Assembly (NCBI RefSeq): GCF_023614235.1
Contig: NZ_CP094264.1
Location: 5,022,001-5,086,000, forward strand
Length of the DNA: 64,000 bases
Direction of reading: 5' to 3'
Source of the DNA: Streptomyces sp. MRC013
GTDB lineage: Bacteria; Actinomycetota; Actinomycetes; Streptomycetales; Streptomycetaceae
The notes under the pieces are model-generated. The model saw nothing but the letters and a program-made list of their open reading frames with translations, ran no database searches and was not told the origin of the DNA. The position numbers and the translations under genes are program-made. Below, piece after piece: positions 54,401-63,211 of this stretch (position 1 is the first letter of the stretch; the number at the start of each line of letters is the position of its first letter).

Positions 54401-54676
54401 ACGCCGGCCCTTGAGGGACCATACCCGCGCCGGGGCGGCGAGAAATGCACCCCCGCGACCCGGTCCGTGCTCCCCCCGGTGCCCACTGCGGGCCCCCGGC
54501 GTCCCGCCGCCGCGCCCGGAGGCGGCCGGGGATCCGGTCCGCCCCGTGTGGCGGGACGGGGCGTCGCCGCACGGATCCGGCGGCGCCCGGCGCACCCCTT
54601 CGCGGGAGGCGGCCCGCGTCCGGGGACGACGATCCCGGTGCCGCACCGGCGCCCGACACGAGTACCGGTGTTACAA

Positions 54677-57421
54677 ATGAACGTGGTCACCTTTTCCGAC
54701 CGGCTCCGGGGGGCCTCGGTCCGGTCACTGGCCGAAAGGCATCCACGCAGCGTCGCCGGGCAGGTGTTCGTCCTGCAGGTGGCGCTGATCGTGCTGCTGG
54801 TCCTCGGCACGCTCCTCGCCCTGCTGCTCCAGTCGCGGTACGAGGGCGACCGGGAGGCCCGCGCCCGGTCCGTCGCCGTCGCGGAGGCCTTCGCCCACGC
54901 GCCGGGCCTGTCGCAGGCCCTGGAGCGGCCCGACCCCTCGGAGGTGCTCCAGCCCGCCGCGGAGGCCGCCCGCAGGAGGGCCGGCGTCGACTTCATCGTG
55001 GTCATGGACGTCGACGGCGTCCGCTACAGCCACCCGCTGCCCGAGCGCATCGGGCAGCGGTTCGTCGGCACCATCGAGCCGTCCCTCGCCGGCAGGGTCC
55101 ACACCGAACACGTCCGGGGTCCCCTCGGCGAGGAGGTGCAGGCCGTCGTGCCCGTCACCGACCCGGACGGCCGGGTCGTCGCCCTCGTCTCCGCCGGGCT
55201 CAAGGTGCGCAACGTCACCGGCGCCGTCGACCGCCAGCTGCCCGTCGTCCTCGGCACCAGCGCCGCCGGGCTCGCTCTGGCGACGGCGGGGACGGCCCTG
55301 GTCACCCGCCGACTGCGACGCCAGACCCATGGCCTCGGCCCGACCGAGATGACCCGCGTGTACGAACACCACGACGCCGTCCTCCACGCGGTCCGCGAGG
55401 GCGTCGTCATCGTCGGGGGCGACGGGCGCCTCCTCCTCGCCAACGACGAGGCGGTGCGGCTCCTCGGGCTGCCGGCCGGCGCCGAGGGGCGCCACGTCTC
55501 CGAGCTGCCGGGCCTCGATCCCCGCATGGCGGACCTGCTGCGCTCCGGCCGCCTCGCCACCGACGAGGTCGTCCCCGCGGCCGGCCGGCTCCTCGCCGTC
55601 AACCAGCGCCCCACCGGCCCCTACGGCGGCCACGGCGGCACCGTCGTCACCATCCGCGACACCACCGAGCTGCGCACCCTGTCCGGCCGCGCCCAGGTCG
55701 CCCGCAGGCGGCTCGACCTGCTGTACGACGCGGGCGTCGGCATCGGCACCACCCTGGACGTGGTCCGCACCGCGGAGGAGCTCGCGGACCTGGCCGTCCC
55801 CCGCTTCGCCGACTTCGTCACCGTCGACCTCGCCGACCCCGTGCTGCGCGGCGAGGAGCCCGCCGGCACCGGCGGCGACATGCGCCGCGCCGCGTCCCGG
55901 GGCGTCCGCGACGACCATCCGCTCTACCCGGCCGGCCGCATGATCTCCTTCGCCGCGTCCACGCCGCAGGCCCGCGGCTTCGATTCCGGGCGCGCCGAAC
56001 TCGTACCCGACCTGTCCCTGGCCCCCGGATGGCGCGCGCAGGACCCGGAGCGGGCGGGGCGGATCGTCGCGTACGGCATCCACTCCCTGATCACCGTGCC
56101 GCTCAAGGCGCGCGGGACCGTCCTCGGCGTCGCCAACTTCTGGCGCTCCGGGAAGCCGGAGCCCTTCGAGGAGGAGGACGTGACCCTCGCCGAGGAGCTG
56201 GTCGCCCGGGCCGCCGTCGCCATCGACAACGCCCGCCGCTACACCCGCGAGCACACGATGGCCGTCGCCCTCCAGCGCAGCCTGCTGCCCCGGGCCCTGC
56301 CCGAGCAGAGCGCCGTCGAGGCCGCCCACCGGTACCTGCCCGCCCGGTCGGGGGTGGGCGGGGACTGGTTCGACGTCATCCCGCTCCCCGGCAGCCGCGT
56401 CGCGCTCGTCGTCGGCGACGTCGTCGGCCACGGACTGCACGCCGCCGCCACCATGGGCCGCCTGCGCACCGCCGTCCACAACTTCTCCACCCTGGACCTG
56501 CCGCCCGACGAGCTCCTCGGGCGCCTCGACGACCTCGTCGGCCGCGCCGACCAGGACGAGGCCGGGACGGACGGCGTCGCCGGCATGACCGGGGCGACCT
56601 GCCTGTACGCCGTCTACGACCCGGTGACGCGCCGCTGCGCCCTGGCCAGGGCCGGACACCCCGTGCCCGCGCTGGTCCACCCCGACGGGACCGTGGAGTT
56701 CCCCGAGCTGCCGGCCGGCCCGCCGCTGGGCCTCGGCGGCATCCCGTTCGAGACCGCCGAACTGGAACTGGCGGAGGGCAGCGGGCTGGTGTTCTACACG
56801 GACGGACTGATCGAGGAGCGCGACCGGGACATCGACGTGGGCCTGGAGCTGCTGCGCGAGTCCCTCGCCCACCCGGGCCGCGATCCGGAGGAGAGCTGCC
56901 GGGCCGTCCTCGACGCACTGCTGCCGGCCCGTCCGGGGGACGACGTGGCGCTGCTGATCGCACGCACCCGCGTCCTCGGCCCGGACCGCGTCGCCGACTG
57001 GGACGTGCCGTTCCACCCCGAGGGCGTCGCCGGACTGCGCGCCGCCGCCCGCGAGCGGCTCGACGCCTGGGGGCTGTCGGAGGCGGCGTTCGCGACGGAG
57101 CTGATCCTCAGCGAGCTGGTCACCAACGCGATCCGGTACGGCTCGGCCCCGGTGCACGTGCGGCTCATCCACGACCGGAGCCTGACCTGCGAGGTGTCCG
57201 ACGGCAGCAGCACCTCCCCGCACCTGCGGTACGCGGCGACCACCGACGAGGGCGGCCGGGGCCTGTTCCTGGTCGCGCAGCTCGCCGAGCGCTGGGGCAC
57301 CCGCTACACCGGGCGGGGCAAGGTCATCTGGACCGAGCAGCCGCTCCCGGGGGCCGGCGCGCACGGGGGCGGGCGCGGAGCCGACCCGCCCTCCGGCACC
57401 ACCGGGGCGGCCCCCCGGTGA
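54677..57421 (+). CDS. Membrane SpoIIE-type phosphatase, paralogue of the 33-36 kb gene
   Basis: A 914-residue protein with the same order of parts: span (VFVLQVALIVLLVLGTLLALL), extracellular sensor, second span (LGTSAAGLALATAGTALVT), PAS (EHHDAVLHAVREGVVIVGG), GAF, SpoIIE phosphatase (GGDWFDVIPL, GHGLHAAATMGRL, DDVALLIAR) and HATPase (ELILSELVTNAIRYG). Sequence identity to the paralogue is high in all domains except the sensor. It probably acts on anti-anti-sigma factors; partners are not in the window. The start lacks a clear ribosome site. Confidence 0.9.
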   Translation: MNVVTFSDRLRGASVRSLAERHPRSVAGQVFVLQVALIVLLVLGTLLALLLQSRYEGDREARARSVAVAEAFAHAPGLSQALERPDPSEVLQPAAEAARRRAGVDFIVVMDVDGVRYSHPLPERIGQRFVGTIEPSLAGRVHTEHVRGPLGEEVQAVVPVTDPDGRVVALVSAGLKVRNVTGAVDRQLPVVLGTSAAGLALATAGTALVTRRLRRQTHGLGPTEMTRVYEHHDAVLHAVREGVVIVGGDGRLLLANDEAVRLLGLPAGAEGRHVSELPGLDPRMADLLRSGRLATDEVVPAAGRLLAVNQRPTGPYGGHGGTVVTIRDTTELRTLSGRAQVARRRLDLLYDAGVGIGTTLDVVRTAEELADLAVPRFADFVTVDLADPVLRGEEPAGTGGDMRRAASRGVRDDHPLYPAGRMISFAASTPQARGFDSGRAELVPDLSLAPGWRAQDPERAGRIVAYGIHSLITVPLKARGTVLGVANFWRSGKPEPFEEEDVTLAEELVARAAVAIDNARRYTREHTMAVALQRSLLPRALPEQSAVEAAHRYLPARSGVGGDWFDVIPLPGSRVALVVGDVVGHGLHAAATMGRLRTAVHNFSTLDLPPDELLGRLDDLVGRADQDEAGTDGVAGMTGATCLYAVYDPVTRRCALARAGHPVPALVHPDGTVEFPELPAGPPLGLGGIPFETAELELAEGSGLVFYTDGLIEERDRDIDVGLELLRESLAHPGRDPEESCRAVLDALLPARPGDDVALLIARTRVLGPDRVADWDVPFHPEGVAGLRAAARERLDAWGLSEAAFATELILSELVTNAIRYGSAPVHVRLIHDRSLTCEVSDGSSTSPHLRYAATTDEGGRGLFLVAQLAERWGTRYTGRGKVIWTEQPLPGAGAHGGGRGADPPSGTTGAAPR

Positions 57422-57481
57422 CCCCTGCCGGAGCGCACCGGGCGCGGCGGGGGCGTCCTGTCCCGACGGCCCTCCGCGCGG

Positions 57482-57511
57482 GCGCCGCCCCGGCCGACGC
57501 GGGGGCGGCGC
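57482..57511. terminator. Bidirectional terminator hairpin
   Basis: A 10-bp stem pairs 57482-57491 with 57502-57511, between the convergent phosphatase and DUF2795 genes. Confidence 0.6.
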
Positions 57512-57529
57512 GGTCGACGGGGCCCGGGA

Positions 57530-57721
57530 TCACCGGTCTCTGCCGACCTCCTTGTTGATGGCCGCGGGGGAGTCGTACTCCCTGTCGGGCAGGGACTCCA
57601 GGGCGTCCATGACCTCCTTGCCGGCGCCGTGCTCCTTCGCCTGCCGGACGATCTCGTCCTTGGACGCGGGGTACTCGACCCCGCCCAGGTTCTTCTGCAT
57701 CTCGATCGGATTCACCTTCAT
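57530..57721 (-). CDS. DUF2795 protein
   Basis: A 63-residue cytosolic protein, opening MKVNPIEMQKNLGGVEYPAS and carrying MDALESLPDREYDSPAAINKEV. This is a canonical DUF2795, closer to the family average than the one at 53661. Function unknown. It converges on the phosphatase gene. Confidence 0.85.
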   Translation of the reverse strand: MKVNPIEMQKNLGGVEYPASKDEIVRQAKEHGAGKEVMDALESLPDREYDSPAAINKEVGRDR

Positions 57722-57959
57722 GGCCGGCGAGTACCGCGCGCACGATTCATCACACCGCTCGGTGCTCCGCAGGGCGAACCCGTCACGGTTGCATCACAAT
57801 GTCGTGTGAAGGTCGGTCAGTGCGGGCATATCCCGCGCGGGAGGGCGGGCCCCGCTCCGGGGCGCCGCCGCATCACCCGGCTTCTTCGCACACACCCGGG
57901 GAGACGCGTCTGGCCGTCCTCCCCTCTCACCTCACGGCGTCGGAAAGGCAGGTACGCCC

Positions 57960-58169
57960 ATGCTGTTGGCGCATCCCGCTGTGCTTCGAGAGCTTGTCGC
58001 CCGGTACGAATCCCTGTGCGCCGCCGCGCAGGACCATGCGATCGCGCCGGACCTGCAACGCCGCCTGGACGACGTGACGTACACGCTCTGCGTGACGACC
58101 GGCACCCGGAAGCTGGAGCACGCTCTCGCGGCCGCGCGGGCCAGACTGGCGGCCACGGCGGCCGGCTGA
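57960..58169 (+). CDS. DUF5133-like small protein
   Basis: A 69-residue helical protein, MLLAHPAVLRELVARYESLC to TGTRKLEHALAAARARL. It matches the streptomycete DUF5133 pattern as I recall it. GGAAAGGCAGG lies upstream. A hairpin follows at once. Function unknown. Confidence 0.8.
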   Translation: MLLAHPAVLRELVARYESLCAAAQDHAIAPDLQRRLDDVTYTLCVTTGTRKLEHALAAARARLAATAAG

Positions 58170-58180
58170 GGGAAGGGTCC

Positions 58181-58214
58181 GGCGGCCCCGGTCCAGGGGT
58201 AGACCGGGGCCGCC
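58181..58214 (+). terminator. Terminator hairpin after the DUF5133 gene
   Basis: A 13-bp perfect stem pairs 58181-58193 with 58202-58214 around an 8-base loop, 12 bases after the stop. Confidence 0.8.
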
Positions 58215-58381
58215 GCGGGTGTCCGCAGGGGAGAGCGGAGCACCCGGCGGCGAACACGCGGGGCGGCGCGAGGAGGGAGCGCCGCCCGGTCGTGTTCGGC
58301 CGACGGGCATCGCACACGCCGTGCCGGCGCGGCGGTGCTGCCGTGCGAGCAGTAAATATATATACCGTTGAGTAAGCAAGG

Positions 58382-58399
58382 GCATGAAAAATTTCATGC
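58382..58399. promoter_or_regulatory. A/T-rich palindrome, possible operator
   Basis: GCATGAAA-AA-TTTCATGC is a perfect 8-2-8 palindrome in an A/T-rich island (58350-58400 also has TAAATATATATACC). It lies 80 bases past the stop of the RpiR-type gene. RpiR regulators often bind TGAAA...TTTCA-like sites, so it could be one; the position downstream is odd. Confidence 0.4.
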
Positions 58400-58478
58400 T
58401 CCCCGGTGGCCGAAAAGAGCGGTGCCGCCCGGCCGTGCCGGACCGGCCGGAGCGCCGGTCGGACCGCTCGCGCCGCCC

Positions 58479-59447
58479 TCAGTCGTCGACGAAGAAACCG
58501 TGCTGCAGTGCGGCCTGTTCGTACCGCTCCAGCCGCGCCTGGGTACGCTCGGGTTCGGCGTCCGCCATCGCCTGGAGCACCGCCGCCGACAGCACGCCCG
58601 GCGCCGAGTAGGAGTCGAACACGAGGCGCGAACCGGCCGGTGCGGTCAGTGCCGCGTCCGACTCCTCCACCAGCGGCCCCATGGTCAGATCGCTGATCAG
58701 CGCGACGCGCAGACCCGTGTTCCGCGCCGCCCGCACCGCCGCCAGCGTCTCGTTCGCGTGGCGCGGCATCGCGTACGCCAGCACCCACGACCCGCCCGCC
58801 TCCCACGCCTGGAGCAGCGCGTCGTACGCGACGCTCCCGCCCCGCGTCACCACCCGCACGTCGGGGTGGATGCGCCGCGCCGCGTACCCGAAGTACTCCG
58901 CCAGCGAGGCCGAGATCCGCAGCCCCACCACCGTCAGGGGAACAGAACGCGCCAGCCGCCGCCCCACCTCCAGTACCTGCCCCGGATCGGCGAGAACGCG
59001 TCGCAGGCTCTCCAGGTTCTCGATCTCCGCGTCGACCGCCGCCTGCAGTTCGTTGCTCCGGATCTCCTCCCGGGACTCCGCCACCCCCGCCACCGCGCTC
59101 AGGGCGATCGGCTGCAGCGCCTCGCGCAGCGCCGGGAAGCCGGAGTACCCCAGCGACGTCGCGAACCGCGTCACCGACGGCTGGCTCACCCCGGCCCGCT
59201 CCGCGAGGTCCGTGATCGACAGGAACGCGGCCTCGGTCAGATGGTCCACCAGGTACTGCGCGATGCGCCGCTGCGCCGGGGACAGGCGGTGGCCGGTGAA
59301 CAGGGCCCGCACCCGTTCCGCGGACCTCGGCTCCGGCTCGGGGGCCCGCCGCCCCGGAGAGATCGCGGCCGCCTGCGCGCGTGCCCGCCGCCCCGATGGC
59401 ACTGATGGCACGATCCGCCTCCTCGTCGTCCCAATTCCGCCCAACAT
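58479..59447 (-). CDS. MurR/RpiR-family sugar-phosphate-sensing regulator
   Basis: A 322-residue regulator. After a basic head the N-terminal HTH_6 domain has LSPAQRRIAQYLVDHLTEAAFLSITDLAERAGVSQPSVTRFATSLGYSGFPALREAL (positions 59280-59115). The SIS domain follows: SVPLTVVGLRISASLAEYFGYAARRI, GSWVLAYAMPRHANETLAAVRAARNTG and VALISDLTMGPL. Such proteins respond to phosphosugars. No sugar gene is adjacent, so its target is unclear. Confidence 0.92.
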   Translation of the reverse strand: MLGGIGTTRRRIVPSVPSGRRARAQAAAISPGRRAPEPEPRSAERVRALFTGHRLSPAQRRIAQYLVDHLTEAAFLSITDLAERAGVSQPSVTRFATSLGYSGFPALREALQPIALSAVAGVAESREEIRSNELQAAVDAEIENLESLRRVLADPGQVLEVGRRLARSVPLTVVGLRISASLAEYFGYAARRIHPDVRVVTRGGSVAYDALLQAWEAGGSWVLAYAMPRHANETLAAVRAARNTGLRVALISDLTMGPLVEESDAALTAPAGSRLVFDSYSAPGVLSAAVLQAMADAEPERTQARLERYEQAALQHGFFVDD

Positions 59448-59665
59448 AGCTGACGCCGGGTCACGGCCGGGCGGGGCGGACGGCCCGCCGGAAGCGCGCG
59501 CCTCCCCGCCGCGCCCGCCGCGACCGTGCGGTCGGTACGGCTCTCCCGTACCCGGGCGGGCCCCGCCCCCGGGCCCGCCCCCGGCGCCCGGGTTTGCCGC
59601 CCCGGGCCCCGGCAACCCGGGGGAGGACACCCGAGGAAGCCGCCGGAAACGCCGGGAGGTACGCC

Positions 59666-60004
59666 ATGGCAGCGTCCGACCAGATCAGCGCAGAGCTGTG
59701 GGACGAGTTCCACACGGTCGTCAACATGACCTCGCGCGAACTCCAGGAGTGGCTGAGCACCCAGGCCGCCGGGGAGGAGACCGAGGAGCTCCCCGACCGC
59801 GCCGGGCCGCGCACCGGCCGCCGCGTCCTGGAGATCCTCGGCAAGCGGCGCACCGACCTCACCGAGGACGACGTCGCCGTCATGCGCCGCGTCTGCGACG
59901 TCGTCCGCTCCCAGCGCGACACGGACCTGGAGCCGCGGGCCGGCGGTACCGACTGGCGCCACGGCCTGATGAACATCGGCCACGACCCGCTGAAGCCCGT
60001 CTGA
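59666..60004 (+). CDS. DUF3140 protein
   Basis: A 112-residue cytosolic protein. It has LWDEFHTVVNMTSRELQEWLST, GRRVLEILGKRRTDLTEDDVAVMRRVCDVVRSQ and WRHGLMNIGHDPLKP, the DUF3140 pattern. GGGAGG precedes the ATG at 59666. Function unknown. Confidence 0.88.
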   Translation: MAASDQISAELWDEFHTVVNMTSRELQEWLSTQAAGEETEELPDRAGPRTGRRVLEILGKRRTDLTEDDVAVMRRVCDVVRSQRDTDLEPRAGGTDWRHGLMNIGHDPLKPV

Positions 60005-60015
60005 GCGGCGCCGCC

Positions 60016-60120
60016 CACCCCTCCCGCGTCCACCCCTCCCGCGTCCACCCCTCCCGCGTCCACCCCTCCCGCGTCCGCCCCTCCCGCGTCCGCCCCTCCC
60101 ACGCCCACCCCTCCCGCGTC
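60016..60120. repeat. Seven tandem copies of a 15-bp unit
   Basis: The unit is cacccctcccgcgtc. Copies start every 15 bases from 60016; four are identical and three carry one to three changes. The array begins 12 bases after the DUF3140 stop. Confidence 0.9.
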
Positions 60121-60754
60121 CGCCCCGGCCGCCCCGCCCCGGCGGCGGGGCCGGACGGCCCCGGCCGACCCCGCTCGGCGAACGGACCCCCGCCGCCCCC
60201 GCCGGCCGCACGCCGAACGGCGCGGCGCGCTCCCCGACCGGACGGGCGCCCGGGACCGCCGCCGCGGTCGCGCCGCACCGAAGGGCGGGCCGCCCGCCCC
60301 GCGGGTCGACGCGTCCGGCCCGCGGGACCGCGCCCGTCCGGCCACCTCCGCCGGTGCGGCCGGACGCCCGACGGCTCGCCGAAGGCGCCGAACGACGCGG
60401 CGGTGGGGTTCCTCCGCCCTCGTGGACGGTCTCCAGCGGGTACGGCCTTCCCCCGGCGGCGGAGCGCGGGGCGCCCACCACGGCGTCGGCCTCGTCGAAC
60501 AGGTCGGTCGCGGACCTCCCACGCCACCGGCGCCGGTGCCGCAGCCGGTGGACGCGGCCCCGGCGACCGGGCCCACCGGCGTCGGCCTCGTCGGAGCCGT
60601 CCGCGCCGGTCCCCGTTCGTCCCGGTTCGCCGAACGAGCGCGGTCGGTGCCGGGGAGCCTGCCGACGCCGCCCGGCGGCCGCGGGTTCCGCGCCACCGCG
60701 GTCGAGGCCCTCCCCGTCCCCGTCCGGGAGGATCGATGATCCGGAGGGCGGGGC
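60121..60754. other. Gene-free GC-rich region
   Basis: No gene is supported in about 630 bases. Open frames on both strands translate to Arg/Pro/Gly-rich sequence without a recognisable domain or ribosome site. It lies between the DUF3140 gene and the stop of the SDR gene. Confidence 0.45.
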
Positions 60755-61504
60755 TCAGGGCCAGGACGGCTCCCGGCGCGGTACGACCACGATCTCGCCC
60801 GCCACGCTGCCGTCCGGTACCGACAGGGCGTAGAGCACGGCGTCGGCGACGACGTCGGGGCTCTGCAGCATCGACACGTCCGTCTCCGGGAAGCGGTCCA
60901 TGATGAACGGCGTCTCCATGCCGCCCGCCAGGATGCCCGTCACGCCGATGCCCGGGCAGTCGCGCTGCGCCTCCTTGAACAGCGTGTGGGTGAACGCCCG
61001 CAGCCCCGTCTTGCCCGCCGCGTACGGACCGGCCTCCGTCCAGGTGCGGTTGGCCGCCGTGGACAGGATGTTCACGATGTGGCCGCCGCCGCGCGCCACC
61101 ATGCGCCGGTAGGCCTCCAGGCACAGGTACACCGGCCCGAGCAGGTTCGTCTGCACCACCCGGGTGACCTCGTCGGCCGTCAGGTGCTCGATGGGCTTGG
61201 AGACGTCCACGGCCGCGTTGTTGACCAGCACGTCCACCGCCCGGTCGGCGCCGTCCAGCTCCCGGAAGACTCCCGCCACCGCATCCGGGTCGCGGACGTC
61301 CAGCTCCACGAAGCGGGCGTCGCCGCCGTCCCCGTTCAGCTCGTCGCACAGCTCCCGCGCCAGCTCCTTGCGCACGTCCGCCAGGAGCACCGACGCGCCC
61401 GCCCCCGCCAGCCGCCGCACGATGGCGGCGCCCAGCCCCCGCGCCCCGCCGGTCACCAGGGCCTGTCTGCCGCGCAGGTCGACCCGTACTCCACTGCCGC
61501 CCAT
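60755..61504 (-). CDS. Short-chain dehydrogenase/reductase
   Basis: A 249-residue NAD(P)-dependent oxidoreductase. The cofactor motif is VTGGARGLGAAIVRRLAG, the structural NNAxV is VLVNNAAVDVS, and the catalytic residues are Ser in NILSTAAN and YxxxK in PYAAGKTG. LLADVRKE places an Asp at the end of strand two, suggesting NAD. ATG at 61504 follows AAGGCGGAGG. Substrate unknown; nearby HldE-like gene hints at sugar metabolism. Confidence 0.92.
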   Translation of the reverse strand: MGGSGVRVDLRGRQALVTGGARGLGAAIVRRLAGAGASVLLADVRKELARELCDELNGDGGDARFVELDVRDPDAVAGVFRELDGADRAVDVLVNNAAVDVSKPIEHLTADEVTRVVQTNLLGPVYLCLEAYRRMVARGGGHIVNILSTAANRTWTEAGPYAAGKTGLRAFTHTLFKEAQRDCPGIGVTGILAGGMETPFIMDRFPETDVSMLQSPDVVADAVLYALSVPDGSVAGEIVVVPRREPSWP

Positions 61505-61588
61505 CCGGAGCCTCCGCCTTCCTCGGGTGCGTACACCGACTCCCCACTGTGACCCGCCCGGCACCGTCCGGCACCTCGGAGGGGCCCT

Positions 61589-63121
61589 GTGAGCAAGGAC
61601 ACGGTTTACCCGTGTCCCCACCGCCGTAAGGCCGTTGCCGCCCCGCGCGCGGTCCGGCGGGGCCGGGAGAGGCGCAGGTCACGGCCGCGGCGGGCGCGGA
61701 CTGCCACGATGGTCCGCGCCCAGCCGCGGCGGGGTGGCGGCACGGGCGCGGCCCGTGCCGCCACCCCGCCGCGATCCGCCGTTCGAGCCCCCTCCACCGC
61801 CTTGCCTCCTTCCTCCCCGACCACCGCGCCCGCCCGGTCCGCCGCCACCGGCTCCTCGCCGTGGCGTTCGCTCTCGTACCGCGGCATGCGCTGGTGGTCC
61901 GTCGCGAACCTCGTCTCCAACACCGGCACCTGGATGCAGCTGACCGTGCAGAACCTGCTGGTCCTGCAGATCACCGGCTCCGCCGCCGCGACCGGCCTGT
62001 CCCTGTCCGTGCAGGCGGCGCCCGGACTGCTGATGGGCGTGGCCGGCGGCGCCGCCGTCGACCGCTGGCCACGCAAGCCGACCGCCGCGGTCGGCCAGGT
62101 CCTCCTCGGCCTGGTCGCGTTCACCACGGCGTTCCTGGTGGCGGCCGACCGGCTGGGCCTGGGCGTGCTGATGGTGCTCGCCGCCGTCACCGGCCTGATC
62201 GCCACCGTCGACGGCCCCGCCTGCGCGCTGCTCGGCAACGACCTGGTGCGCCCCGAGGACGTGCCGTCCGCCATCGGGGTCGGCTCCCTCGTCTCCAACG
62301 CCGGGCGCCTGGCCGGCGCCGGTCTGGCGGGCGTCGCGGTCGCCTTCCTGGGCACGGCGTCGGCGTACGCGGCCAACGGGGTGTCGTTCCTGTTCGTGGC
62401 GGCGGTCGTCCCCTTCCTGCGGCCCGTCCGCGAGGCCGCCGCGGCCGCTCCGCCGGCGTCCGCCGACCGGGCGGGGGCCGGGGGCGCGACGACGGCGCGG
62501 GAGGGACTGGCGTTCTTCGCCCGCCGCCCGCGCCTGGTGGCCCTGGCCGTGGTCTCCGGCACCAGCGCCGTACTCGGCCGCAACTACGGGCTGACGCTCG
62601 CCGTCCTCGTCACCGGGCCGCTCGCCGGGGGCGCCGGGGCGTTCGGCGCCGTCTCCACCGTCCTCGCGGCCGGCGGCATCGTCGGCGCGGTCCTCGGCGC
62701 CCGGCTGCGCAGGCCGTCCGTACGGCTGGTCGGCACCCTCGCGGCGGTCGGCGGCCTGCTCCAGGCCGCCGCCGGGCTCTCACCGTCGCTGGCGGTGCTG
62801 CTGGTGCTGGTCCTGCCGATGGCCGTCGCCGAGTCGGTGTCCGACACCGCCGGGACGACCGTCCTGCAGACCGACCCGCCGCCGCACCTGCGGGGCCGCG
62901 TCCTCGGCGTGTGGGGCAGCGTCCGCACGGTGTGGGGCCTCGCCGGACCGCCGGCGCTCGGCCTGCTGATGGAGCTGGCCGGTGCGCGCGGCGCCCTCGT
63001 CCTGGGCGGCCTGCTCATCGCGGCCGTCGTCCTGGCGGGCCGCGTCGCCCACGGCCGCCGCTCCCCGGCCCCGGCCCTGCCCGCCCCCGCCGCCCGCACC
63101 GTCCTGGGCACGGCGGCCTGA
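61589..63121 (+). CDS. MFS transporter
   Basis: A 510-residue membrane protein if it starts at GTG 61589, which has GGAGGGG five bases upstream. The transporter body starts near residue 90 (WRSLSYRGMRWWSVANLVSNTGTWMQ). It has 12 spans and a loop-2 motif AVDRWPRKP. It resembles the MFS_3/enterobactin exporter EntS type. The 85-residue Arg/Ala-rich head is unusual; ATG at 61709 is an alternative start but lacks a ribosome site. Substrate unknown. Confidence 0.85.
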   Translation: MSKDTVYPCPHRRKAVAAPRAVRRGRERRRSRPRRARTATMVRAQPRRGGGTGAARAATPPRSAVRAPSTALPPSSPTTAPARSAATGSSPWRSLSYRGMRWWSVANLVSNTGTWMQLTVQNLLVLQITGSAAATGLSLSVQAAPGLLMGVAGGAAVDRWPRKPTAAVGQVLLGLVAFTTAFLVAADRLGLGVLMVLAAVTGLIATVDGPACALLGNDLVRPEDVPSAIGVGSLVSNAGRLAGAGLAGVAVAFLGTASAYAANGVSFLFVAAVVPFLRPVREAAAAAPPASADRAGAGGATTAREGLAFFARRPRLVALAVVSGTSAVLGRNYGLTLAVLVTGPLAGGAGAFGAVSTVLAAGGIVGAVLGARLRRPSVRLVGTLAAVGGLLQAAAGLSPSLAVLLVLVLPMAVAESVSDTAGTTVLQTDPPPHLRGRVLGVWGSVRTVWGLAGPPALGLLMELAGARGALVLGGLLIAAVVLAGRVAHGRRSPAPALPAPAARTVLGTAA

Positions 63122-63131
63122 CCCCCGGGGG

Positions 63132-63182
63132 CGGGTCCCGGTGGCGGACGGCGTGCGGCGCCCCGCCCGCCACCGGGACCCG
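63132..63182. terminator. Bidirectional terminator hairpin
   Basis: A 16-bp perfect stem pairs 63132-63147 with 63167-63182 around a 19-base loop, between convergent genes. Confidence 0.75.
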
Positions 63183-63211
63183 GGGCGTCCGGCTCCGCCG
63201 CGGGGCGCCGC

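Noticed and set aside
58384..58611. A small plus-strand gene starting MKNFML at the palindrome
   Set aside because: It has no ribosome site and runs antisense into the RpiR-type gene with shadow-like composition.
60016..60120. A CRISPR-like array
   Set aside because: The 15-bp units are directly adjacent, with no spacers between them and no cas genes nearby.
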